15,133 nucleotides of DNA, taken from contig JADFLN010000030.1 of NCBI GenBank assembly GCA_022564385.1, forward strand, positions 1 through 15,133, given 5' to 3'. Made by a program: the position numbers and the translations under genes. Of this stretch, positions 1-5,206 are shown one piece after another. This DNA is from Nitrososphaerota archaeon. GTDB lineage: Archaea; Thermoproteota; Nitrososphaeria; Nitrososphaerales; Nitrosopumilaceae. Under the pieces are notes generated by a model. It was not told where the DNA came from. It worked only from the letters and a program-made list of their open reading frames with translations, and searched no databases. How positions within the stretch are numbered: position 1 is the stretch's first letter; every line of letters begins with the position of its first letter.

Positions 1-1
1 T

Positions 2-99
2 GCCGGGGTCGCCTAGCCTGGTAGGGCGCGCGCCTGGAAATAATTTACCATAAAGCGCGTTCTCGCAAGGGAACGGGAGTTCGAATCTCCCTCCCGGCG
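2..99 (+). tRNA. tRNA-Ser(GGA): tRNA-Ser (anticodon GGA) with a short anticodon-loop intron
   Basis: A full cloverleaf can be folded. The acceptor stem pairs 2-8 with 92-98, with one G-U pair. The D arm is 11-27 and carries GG at 20-21. The anticodon stem is 29-33 with 55-59. A long variable arm (about 60-74, TTCTC with GGGAA) marks a class II tRNA. The T arm is 75-91 with loop TTCGAAT. The long variable arm, anticodon GGA (36-38) and discriminator G (99) indicate serine, reading UCC/UCU codons. The anticodon loop region is 21 nt rather than 7, so about 14 nt (roughly 40-53) must be removed, most simply at the canonical 37/38 position. The extra sequence can pair with the anticodon (TGG 35-37 with CCA 48-50). 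The exact splice boundaries are inferred. No CCA is encoded after the discriminator. Confidence 0.93.
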
Positions 100-215
100 T
101 TATTCAATTAGTATAAATCTCCGCCACCCATACTGTCATTGACTACACAACAAACAGGAGTTAATGTCATATAATCATAAAGAATTAGTACTAAATTAAT
201 TTTACAAAAATAATC

Positions 216-241
216 TTCGTAATCTTGTATAGGATTACGAA
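216..241. repeat. Inverted repeat copy 1 (CGTAATC-N8-GATTACG)
   Basis: TTCGTAATC and GATTACGAA form a perfect 9-bp inverted repeat around an 8-nt spacer. The same core with the same spacer length recurs at 619-640 and 1135-1156, and I saw no further copy in this window. It lies in non-coding DNA between the tRNA gene and the small ORF at 352-462. It could be a palindromic operator, a small dispersed repeat, or an RNA hairpin. There is no adjacent T run, which argues against an intrinsic terminator. Confidence 0.7.
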
Positions 242-351
242 ATTATAGAATCTAACAAGGGTATTCGGAAATGTCAACTGATATTTCAGATTCTTCATCT
301 AAAATACCTAGATGATACAATATAGATTTTCTATTTGAGTGAATCATGATT

Positions 352-462
352 CTATTTTCTTCTTATCCAATTCCATTCAGGACGTTCATTTTGTTCAGGT
401 TCTATTTCAAGAACTTTTTCATGGAATTCATAGATAAATTCGTCTATCTCTTCTTCATCCAT
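352..462 (-). CDS. Very acidic 36-aa small protein, unknown function
   Basis: This is a 36-codon ORF with an ATG start (MDEEEIDEF) and a TAG stop. Thirteen of 36 residues are Asp or Glu, and it ends in a Trp-containing basic tail (WNWIRRK). No domain is recognisable and there is no signal peptide or membrane segment. An ATATA-like stretch lies about 20-30 nt upstream on the minus strand, compatible with a leaderless mRNA. The coding-like composition in an otherwise ORF-poor region supports a real micro-gene, but at this length chance cannot be excluded. It lies between inverted repeat copies 1 and 2. Confidence 0.4.
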   Translation of the reverse strand: MDEEEIDEFIYEFHEKVLEIEPEQNERPEWNWIRRK

Positions 463-618
463 ATGATTTTCATAATAATTTTAGTATATAGCAAGTATTA
501 TGTTCAAACATGACACACACTATTAGCTATTTTCACCATTTTGAAATTTGAAAATGTTGCAAATTTTGACAATGCAAATCCCAATGATTCAATGAATGAT
601 CCAGTATAGATTACAATA

Positions 619-640
619 CGTAATCCATAGTAAGATTACG
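619..640. repeat. Inverted repeat copy 2 (CGTAATC-N8-GATTACG)
   Basis: The 7-bp arms CGTAATC (619-625) and GATTACG (634-640) flank an 8-nt spacer, the same geometry as the copies at 216-241 and 1135-1156, with an unrelated spacer sequence. An additional half-site, GATTAC at 609-614, sits just outside. The repeat lies 7 nt beyond the stop codon of the minus-strand gene at 648-1025, so it could be a 3'-end hairpin of that transcript or a protein-binding site. Confidence 0.7.
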
Positions 641-647
641 AAATAGA

Positions 648-1025
648 TTAAACTCCGCAGATTCTAATTATTTTTTGGGCAGTCTTTTCAATATCAACAT
701 TTGATTCTGTTGATACAAACAATATTCGATCATCAAGATCAAAAGTAAATGTTATGACCTTCTTTCGTCTAGTTGCAATATAATCAACTGAACCCAAATC
801 ATAATCAAATTCTTGTGTTGTCTTAATTACAAGAACTGTCTCAATGTGCAGTTTGCGTCTTTCTGATTCATCATGAAATGGCGTAACGCCATCTTTGAAT
901 CCACCAGCAATGAGGCTTCCCATGGAATCTAAAAATCCGGCAAAACGAATTTCAGACTCTTGTAAAAGTAGATTGCATTTTTGATGGTATAACTGATATT
1001 CTTTGAGATTGACTGATTGAAACAT
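648..1025 (-). CDS. Thaumarchaeal small conserved protein, DUF6659-like
   Basis: The 125-aa soluble protein has the look of a family common in Nitrosopumilus-type archaea, which I recall as DUF6659. An initial helix of about 25 residues is followed by a strand-turn-strand ending in GSLIAGGFKDG (about 36-46). Then comes a long helix with conserved charged residues, a strand pair around RKKVITFTF (about 87-95), and the signature ILFVSTES near 101-108. The alternating helix and strand order is suggestive of a roadblock/profilin-like fold, but that is inference. No catalytic residues can be named and the role is unknown. The ATG start is preceded, about 25-30 nt upstream on the minus strand, by a T/A-rich box (about 1049-1057), so a leaderless mRNA is likely. 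Inverted repeat copies 2 and 3 lie just after its stop and about 110 nt before its start, so they may regulate it. Confidence 0.8.
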   Translation of the reverse strand: MFQSVNLKEYQLYHQKCNLLLQESEIRFAGFLDSMGSLIAGGFKDGVTPFHDESERRKLHIETVLVIKTTQEFDYDLGSVDYIATRRKKVITFTFDLDDRILFVSTESNVDIEKTAQKIIRICGV

Positions 1026-1134
1026 TGTTTATTCATTTACGTCTATTATCAATAAAAACCGGATCATAATTTTACATGATAAGAATTGATCTTTCATTTG
1101 CAATGCAAGCATTTAGATCTTGAGAATATTTCTT

Positions 1135-1156
1135 CGTAATCTACCTAAGGATTACG
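1135..1156. repeat. Inverted repeat copy 3 (CGTAATC-N8-GATTACG)
   Basis: CGTAATC (1135-1141) and GATTACG (1150-1156) flank an 8-nt spacer, the third copy of the element at 216-241 and 619-640. It sits about 110 bp upstream of the start of the minus-strand gene at 648-1025 and about 150 bp upstream of the plus-strand micro-gene pair at 1306-1522. It could therefore act as an operator between divergent units. Confidence 0.7.
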
Positions 1157-1305
1157 TAATTCAAATCTGTTGAGATTTGGTAATTAATGCTCTCATAGGG
1201 ATTTTACCAAGTGGTTCAATACTCTGACTTGCAAATATTTTATTAAAAATAATGGCAGAGTACTAAACTACTATTGTAAATCTCGCTCACGGATTAAATT
1301 TTCAA

Positions 1306-1416
1306 ATGCCAGCGGTCATTCATTGCATTCAATCCGACGTTATTACAGTAGTTTATAGAACAAAGGGATCTAATGAAATTAGAATATTCTTTTGGAAATT
1401 AGCAAGTTATGATTAG
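1306..1416 (+). CDS. 36-aa micro-protein overlapping a mini zinc ribbon gene
   Basis: This is a 36-codon ORF with ATG start, beginning MPAVIHCIQSD and ending FFWKLASYD. Its predicted pattern is strand-turn-strand: alternating hydrophobic residues VITVVY at 12-17 and IRIFFW at 25-30 flank the turn RTKGSNE. No family is recognised. Its last 8 nt overlap the start of the next ORF (ATG at 1409), the usual arrangement for translationally coupled archaeal genes. That is the main argument that both are real. An A/T-rich TATA-like stretch (about 1273-1280, ATTGTAAAT) lies about 26-33 nt upstream. Confidence 0.5.
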   Translation: MPAVIHCIQSDVITVVYRTKGSNEIRIFFWKLASYD

Positions 1417-1522
1417 AGAAAAATGCGACAGGTGTGGTTCACATTTAGGTACTGAAAGTAAAAAAACTAAGCAAAGATTTTGTGGTAATTGTAAAAAGAA
1501 ATTTCAATTACAAGGAAATTAG
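1409..1522 (+). CDS. 37-aa stand-alone zinc ribbon protein
   Basis: The 37-aa basic protein contains two CxxC knuckles, C6-x2-C9 and C25-x2-C28, separated by 15 residues, so it should bind one zinc ion as a minimal zinc ribbon. The spacing C-x2-C-x15-C-x2-C and the local RFCGxC motif are the same as in the N-terminal zinc ribbon of the TFB encoded 98 nt downstream (C12, C15, C31, C34). It has no cyclin repeats or other domain. It overlaps the preceding micro-gene by 8 nt, suggesting co-translation. A role in transcription, for example competing with or modulating TFB at RNA polymerase, is speculation based on similarity and position. Ribosome-associated or generic zinc-ribbon functions are equally possible. 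Confidence 0.6.
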   Translation: MIREKCDRCGSHLGTESKKTKQRFCGNCKKKFQLQGN

Positions 1523-1582
1523 AGATTTTTGCATCTCTTTAACATCATCCTAACAACATTCAGTCATAAAATACGTTCCTTC

Positions 1583-1588
1583 TTATAG
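1583..1588 (+). promoter_or_regulatory. TATA box for the TFB gene
   Basis: TTATAG lies about 34 nt before the TTG start at 1620. With the usual archaeal spacing of about 25 nt from TATA centre to transcription start, the mRNA would have a leader of only about 5-10 nt. Confidence 0.45.
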
Positions 1589-1619
1589 GAAACAAACTAA
1601 ACTGCAACGGTCTTATTTT

Positions 1620-2540
1620 TTGGTTTTAGAAATTATCCATACAGATAGCATCTGCAAACGCTGTGGAAAAAATACCATGTTGACAGATGATGTAACAGGG
1701 GAAAGATTTTGTGGGAAATGTGGTTATGTGGTTTCTGAGGAATTGCAAGATTCTGGACCAGAATGGAGATCATTTTCAAAAGAAGGTGGTGTAGACCCTA
1801 CTAGAACTGGTGCTCCTACAACACTTACAATGCATGATAGGGGACTTGCCACCATCATCAATCCAGTAAACAAAGACTCATCTGGAAAACCACTTACATC
1901 GGCTATGAAAAGTACCATTGAGAGACTAAGAACTTGGGATAGTAGAAGTAAAACACATGAATCTTCGGATAGAAATCTTAGACAAGCATTGAGTCAATTA
2001 TCAACACTAAAAGACAAACTTTCACTTTCTGATAATGTAGTTGAAAAAGCAGCATACATTTACAGAAAAGCATTAGCGAAAAGTCTCGTTAGAGGTCGCT
2101 CCATTTCTGCAATGATAGCAGCAGCTCTTTATGCTGCATGCAGAGATGCAGAAACTCCTAGAACACTAAAAGATGTTGCTGATGCAGGTAACATTAAGAA
2201 AAAAGATATTTCAAGATGTTACCGAATATTGCATCAAGAATTAGAACTAAAAGTACCTATTGTTGATCCAATTCAATGTGTTGCAAGAATTGCAAGTAAG
2301 CTTGGAATTACAGAAAAGACCAAACGAGATGCAGCTAAGGTACTCAAAGTTGCCCAAGAACATAAAGAATCAGCTGGCAAGGAACCAATGGGGCTAGCAG
2401 CTGCGGCATTATACCTATCTTGTGTCAAAAATGGTGAAAATATGACTCAACGTAATATTGCTGAAGCATCAAATGTAACTGAGGTAACCATCAGAAATAG
2501 ATACAAGGGTCTGATATTATCTCAGGATATGGATTTGTAG
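1620..2540 (+). CDS. tfb: Transcription initiation factor B (TFB, archaeal TFIIB)
   Basis: TFB binds the TBP-TATA complex and the BRE element and recruits archaeal RNA polymerase, with its N-terminal part reaching into the active site. The 306-aa protein is full length. The zinc ribbon is C12-x2-C15 with C31-x2-C34. The reader/linker region contains GPEWRSF (46-52) and GAPTTLTMHDRGLATII (64-80), typical of the family. Two cyclin-fold repeats follow (about 103-198 and 203-300), each with the small-residue helix that contacts TBP and DNA (SISAMIAAALYAACR and MGLAAAALYLSC). The start is TTG at 1620; no in-frame ATG or GTG lies just upstream. Archaea of this group usually carry several TFB paralogues, so this may be one member of a set with its own promoter preferences. 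It is preceded by a micro zinc-ribbon gene of the same Cys spacing. Confidence 0.96.
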   Translation: MVLEIIHTDSICKRCGKNTMLTDDVTGERFCGKCGYVVSEELQDSGPEWRSFSKEGGVDPTRTGAPTTLTMHDRGLATIINPVNKDSSGKPLTSAMKSTIERLRTWDSRSKTHESSDRNLRQALSQLSTLKDKLSLSDNVVEKAAYIYRKALAKSLVRGRSISAMIAAALYAACRDAETPRTLKDVADAGNIKKKDISRCYRILHQELELKVPIVDPIQCVARIASKLGITEKTKRDAAKVLKVAQEHKESAGKEPMGLAAAALYLSCVKNGENMTQRNIAEASNVTEVTIRNRYKGLILSQDMDL

Positions 2541-2541
2541 A

Positions 2542-2647
2542 ATGTTATGTATTAGATTTTGCCTAGTATGTAAGTCCACTTAAAAATAAAAGAGAATTTT
2601 GCAGTATTGAATGTTCAAGAAAATATCTACTTTTTGAAACAGACTAA
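2542..2647 (+). pseudogene. Frame-broken micro zinc-finger gene
   Basis: Directly after TFB, an ATG at 2542 opens a short frame (MLCIRFCLVCKST) that stops at 2581. In the next frame, without a start, the sequence continues PLKNKREFCSIECSRKYLL and stops at 2645-2647. Joined by a one-base shift somewhere near 2570-2584 (an A-rich stretch), the two pieces give a protein of about 35 aa with the layout C-x2-C-(about 10)-C-x3-C followed by a basic RKY tail. That is a common layout for small archaeal zinc fingers. I read this as a decayed or frameshifted gene. A sequencing indel, or coincidence, remains possible. Confidence 0.4.
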
Positions 2648-2651
2648 ATCA

Positions 2652-2658
2652 TTTTTTT
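2652..2658 (+). terminator. U-tract terminator after the TFB region
   Basis: A run of seven T (2652-2658) follows the TFB gene and the broken zinc-finger sequence. Archaeal RNA polymerase commonly terminates at such tracts without a hairpin. Confidence 0.45.
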
Positions 2659-2879
2659 AAACAATCACAACCACAAAAAACATTTGTTGTATTTTATCTC
2701 TCAGGTCTTGAAAGGGTCTTGGTGTTTTGGTTCAGGACTAAACCCAATTGCGGTGTTGAAGTTTTAGTTCAACACTCTCAATTTCTAAGTGCTGTTGGTG
2801 GGTTTTATGAAATTAGTTTGATGCCCTCATTTTGTCGTTTGTTGTGCCTAACTCTAGTTGGAGTGTCAATATGATCTGA
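2659..2879. other. Intergenic structured stretch without a convincing gene
   Basis: About 220 bp with no convincing coding frame, visibly less AT-rich than the surrounding spacers. It contains a strong inverted repeat at 2746-2783: AATTG pairs with CAATT, then GGTGTTGAA pairs with TTCAACACT around a 7-nt loop, about 14 bp in all with a small internal bulge. A smaller hairpin (TTGGTT with AACCcAA) lies just before it at about 2727-2747. This could be an undescribed structured RNA or the scar of a lost element. I could not match it to RNase P RNA, SRP RNA or 5S rRNA. Confidence 0.35.
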
Positions 2880-2900
2880 CAAATCGCCCTCCCGGCACCA
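2880..2900 (+). other. Detached tRNA 3' end (T-loop tail, acceptor strand, CCA)
   Basis: The segment reads as the end of a tRNA: CAAAT (T-loop tail), CGCCC (T-stem 3' strand), TCCCGGC (acceptor 3' strand), A discriminator, then CCA. Nothing upstream supplies the matching GCCGGGA acceptor strand, and the 5' T-stem strand does not pair, so this is a remnant and not a functional tRNA. It shares the 10-mer CCCTCCCGGC with the tRNA-Ser at 89-98 but differs in discriminator and CCA, so it derives from a different tRNA. Integrases commonly target and duplicate tRNA 3' ends, so it may be an old attachment site. No integrase gene is visible here. Confidence 0.55.
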
Positions 2901-2941
2901 TTTCAGAATCAATTAATGACAAGAAACCTCTTCATTAATCA

Positions 2942-4237
2942 TTGAAAAAATATGATATTGCAATTATTGGTGCAGGAATTTTAGGTACAACAATTTCATA
3001 TTGGTTATCTACACTTTATGATCTAAATGTATGTGTAATTGAAAAAGAAAATGATGTCGCAAAGCATACCAGTAGTAGAAATACAGGTGTAGTCCATTCA
3101 CCTTTTTACCTAGATCCTAAAAAAAGAAGAATATCTGCAGTTTCATCTTTAGTTTCTCATGATTTGTGGGAGATCTTTGCAAAGAAAAAATCTCTACCCT
3201 GGTTTGAAGTTGGAACAATTGAAGTAGCATCTGATGAAAAACAGCATAAAACTTTGGAGAAATATATCAAGTGGTCTGCAAAAAATGGAATTCCTGAGGA
3301 TCAAGTTGAATTACTTGATTCAAAAGATCTTTTAAAAAAAGAATCAAATTTACATGCATATTCTGGTCTTTACTGCTCAAGAGATGTTTCCACAGATTTT
3401 GGAATTTTTACCAAAAAATTACAAAAAGAATCTGAAAAAAATGGAACAAAATTTTTGTTTAACAAACAAGTGATGGACATTAATGACTCTTCAGAGGCAC
3501 AAATTACTTTTTCAGATAATTCTAAATTAACTGCAAAATTTATGATAAATTGCTCTGGTGGCAACTCGCTAGATATTGCTAAAAAATGCAATCTTGCAAA
3601 AGATTATGATGATCTTCATTTTAGAGGAGAATATTGGATATGTGATAAATCACATACAGATTTAGTTAAAACAAATATTTACACTGTAGCAAGATTTTCT
3701 GAATTTCCATTTTTAGATCCTCATTGGATTAAAAGATCTAATGGAACAACTGAGATTGGTCCAAATGCAGTACCTGTACTAACTCCTGAAACCTATGAAG
3801 GATATACTGGTGAATTAAATGCTGCAGTCTCTAAAATTCGTGAAATATTTGGAGGAAATGTTAAACGTCTTCTTACAAACCGCAATTTTCTATCAATGCT
3901 TTCTAAAGAATTTCTTAGTTCTGTTTCGAAAACTGTGATGGTCCACCGTGTCCAACAATTTATTCCAAAAGTTCAACCTGAATATTTCACCAAGCATGGC
4001 ACAGCAGGAATACGAACACCTGTTATTTCCACCAAAGGTGAATTTGTTAAAGATACTTTGGAACTTGTAGGCAAAAACTCGTTTCATATTGTTAATTATA
4101 ATTCTCCTGGGGCTACTGGTGCTCCAGCATACTCTGCATTTATAATAAAAAAATTACAAGACAAAGGACTCTTAGATTATTCTCAAAAACAAAAAGATTC
4201 TTTTTGGAATTTTGAAGAAACTATCAGTCTTTTCTAA
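2942..4237 (+). CDS. FAD-dependent oxidoreductase, L-2-hydroxyglutarate oxidase (LhgO)-like
   Basis: The 431-aa protein belongs to the DAO/glycerol-3-phosphate dehydrogenase-like flavoprotein superfamily and most resembles LhgO, which oxidises L-2-hydroxyglutarate to 2-oxoglutarate. The N-terminus carries the dinucleotide-binding Rossmann motif G10-x-G12-x2-G15 with the acidic E34 at the end of the second strand. It is followed by HTSSRNTGVVHS (42-53), matching the family's flavin-contact segment RNSGVIH. The C-terminus has NYNSPGATGAPAYSAFI, like the second FAD-binding segment (SPGATAS) of LhgO. No transmembrane segment is evident. The start is TTG at 2942, with a TTAATG box about 28 nt upstream and no ribosome binding site. 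The gene stands alone on the plus strand, so its substrate is not confirmed by context. Other 2-hydroxyacid or amino acid oxidations are possible. Confidence 0.82.
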   Translation: MKKYDIAIIGAGILGTTISYWLSTLYDLNVCVIEKENDVAKHTSSRNTGVVHSPFYLDPKKRRISAVSSLVSHDLWEIFAKKKSLPWFEVGTIEVASDEKQHKTLEKYIKWSAKNGIPEDQVELLDSKDLLKKESNLHAYSGLYCSRDVSTDFGIFTKKLQKESEKNGTKFLFNKQVMDINDSSEAQITFSDNSKLTAKFMINCSGGNSLDIAKKCNLAKDYDDLHFRGEYWICDKSHTDLVKTNIYTVARFSEFPFLDPHWIKRSNGTTEIGPNAVPVLTPETYEGYTGELNAAVSKIREIFGGNVKRLLTNRNFLSMLSKEFLSSVSKTVMVHRVQQFIPKVQPEYFTKHGTAGIRTPVISTKGEFVKDTLELVGKNSFHIVNYNSPGATGAPAYSAFIIKKLQDKGLLDYSQKQKDSFWNFEETISLF

Positions 4238-4298
4238 TTTTCAAATCTAAATATTTTCTAATCAAGATTAATATCATACAACAATTGAAATTCGATTA

Positions 4299-4568
4299 AT
4301 GCTTCCTGATAGATGTTCAGTATTGGAAAAGGGAAAACAATGTGTAAATCCACCAGAATTTATTGCATCAATTATTGATGATAAAGACGAATACATGATC
4401 GGAGTGACTTGTGAAAAACATAAACAAATTGTTTCTGGCAAAATTGAAATTCTTCAAAATGAGGGAAAAGCACATGATGGGAAAATTAGCTTTGCGCCTA
4501 TCAAAATAGTGGGAACTGACTGCGTTCATGCAGATATGGATGATTTTATCCAAATTGATATAAAATAA
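4299..4568 (+). CDS. 89-aa hypothetical protein with a possible Cys/His metal site
   Basis: This small soluble protein is not recognised. Possible metal ligands are C6, C15, C38 and H41, an arrangement C-x8-C-x22-C-x2-H that could hold one zinc ion (CEKH at 38-41 forms the second knuckle). A further Cys lies near residue 75. The rest is predicted as mixed strand and helix with an acidic C-terminus (DMDDFIQID). The ATG at 4299 lies about 28 nt after a TTAATAT box (4268-4274), so a leaderless mRNA is likely. It sits 38 nt upstream of the HutX-like gene in the same orientation, possibly one unit. Confidence 0.65.
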   Translation: MLPDRCSVLEKGKQCVNPPEFIASIIDDKDEYMIGVTCEKHKQIVSGKIEILQNEGKAHDGKISFAPIKIVGTDCVHADMDDFIQIDIK

Positions 4569-4606
4569 TCCATAAAACTGAAATAATTTTAATTTTAAGA
4601 ATACTT

Positions 4607-4915
4607 GTGCTTTTAGAGTTGTTATCTGATATAGTCAAAATTGATGATATTCTACTTATTATCAGAAATGATGGTGCTATTTGCGAGGTTAGAAGCAACT
4701 CTCTTAGTATTAGACAAAAAGAAAAGTGGATTACTATTGGTGATAATGATGGTCCCGCACACATGCATATTGATTCAGAATTGATAAAATCCGCAGAGTT
4801 TGTACAGGAAATAAAGCCTGAACGTACGAGTTTTAGTGTAAAATTTTTTGATAAAAATGGAGAGCGTATTTTAGCAGCATTTTTACAAAAATGTATGACG
4901 AGTATAAAACACTGA
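4607..4915 (+). CDS. HutX/ChuX-like (haem-utilisation fold) domain protein, C-terminus out of frame
   Basis: The 102-aa frame starts at GTG 4607. Its order of features resembles the core of HutX/ChuX haem-utilisation proteins: AICEVRSNSLSIRQ (24-37), then ITIGDNDGPAHMHI (42-55) in place of the family's strand with xGxxHxH, then FVQEIKPERTSFSVKFFDKNGE (65-86) as the next strands, then ILAAFL. In the family, as I recall it, this is followed by a helix rich in charged residues around LIPE. Here the annotated frame ends in an unrelated CMTSIKH, while the -1 frame (4891-4980) supplies a matching tail. The N-terminal part of typical HutX is missing. Haem binding is unproven: H52 and H54 are candidate ligands. 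The assignment rests on pattern resemblance only. Confidence 0.6.
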   Translation: MLLELLSDIVKIDDILLIIRNDGAICEVRSNSLSIRQKEKWITIGDNDGPAHMHIDSELIKSAEFVQEIKPERTSFSVKFFDKNGERILAAFLQKCMTSIKH

Positions 4916-4980
4916 TTTCTGAAAGAAAAAAAATCTATGATGATCTAAACCAAAAATATTCTTCTAAAATTAATTTTTAA
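4891..4980 (+). pseudogene. Out-of-frame C-terminal helix of the HutX-like gene
   Basis: This 29-codon frame opens at ATG 4891, inside the end of the preceding gene and one base back from its frame. It reads MYDEYKTLISERKKIYDDL and ends at TAA 4978-4980. Joined after the AAA codon at 4889-4891, the product reads LQKMYDEYKTLISERKK. This resembles the C-terminal helix of HutX-type proteins, as I recall them (GRDEKRELIPEQ). The join falls in a run of five A (4887-4891), so loss of one A would explain the break. A real short overlapping gene is the alternative. Confidence 0.45.
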
Positions 4981-5006
4981 AAAAAATCTTGTCTGAAAAA
5001 GACAAG
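4979..5006 (-). terminator. Intrinsic-type terminator for the minus-strand unit
   Basis: Read on the minus strand, CTTGTC (complement of 5001-5006) and GACAAG (complement of 4988-4993) form a 6-bp stem around a 7-nt loop. It is followed by A and then eight T (complement of 4979-4986). It lies 12 nt beyond the stop of the small minus-strand ORF at 5019 and marks the end of the dehydrogenase transcript. It also separates the two converging units. Confidence 0.65.
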
Positions 5007-5018
5007 GAGAAAAAAATA

Positions 5019-5174
5019 TTATTGTTCAGACTCTCTTTCCTTCTTCTCTTTTTCAGTTTGTAGTTTAGCTAATTCTAATTCTTCGTTTGTATGTTTGAAT
5101 TTTTTCAATCTGATTCCTGCTTGTTTTTTTGGTATAAAAACTGCAGTTTTTTCATCAAGAGATTCTCTATTATT
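5019..5174 (-). CDS. Small basic C-terminal-like ORF without a clear start
   Basis: On the minus strand, 51 codons are open between TGA (5175-5177) and TAA (5019-5021), reading RESLDEKTAVFIPKK and then a Lys/Glu-rich coiled-coil-like tail ending KEKKERESEQ. The composition looks coding, but there is no ATG or GTG in frame. The only candidate is a TTG at codon 23, which would give 28 aa. An ATGAAATAATAG just upstream hints at an original start separated by a small indel. The ORF follows the dehydrogenase gene by about 32 nt and is followed by a terminator, so it would be the last gene of that unit. It may be a broken gene. No function is recognised. Confidence 0.35.
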   Translation of the reverse strand, partial: NNRESLDEKTAVFIPKKQAGIRLKKFKHTNEELELAKLQTEKEKKERESEQ

Positions 5175-5206
5175 TCATCAAAAATTACGCGTAACCACAA
5201 AAAATT

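Noticed and set aside
469..632. Minus-strand open stretch containing SFIESLGFALSKFATF
   Set aside because: No plausible start or promoter, it runs through the palindrome at 619-640, and it has no recognisable pattern.
216..1156. The three palindromes as a CRISPR array
   Set aside because: Copies are 400-520 bp apart, only the 7-nt arms are conserved, and no cas genes are present.
1161..1262. Minus-strand 33-codon open stretch (NKIFASQSIEPLGKIPMR)
   Set aside because: Looks somewhat coding but has no start codon near its beginning and no partner; too weak to annotate as a gene.
2820..2900. Minus-strand open frame reading WCREGDLSDH through the tRNA remnant, and an integrase-like interpretation
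   Set aside because: Frames of this kind arise from the antisense of tRNA 3' ends; there is no start codon and no integrase motif.
2880..2900. 3' half of a split (trans-spliced) tRNA
   Set aside because: The 5' T-stem strand is missing and the upstream bases do not pair, so the T arm cannot form; a remnant fits better.
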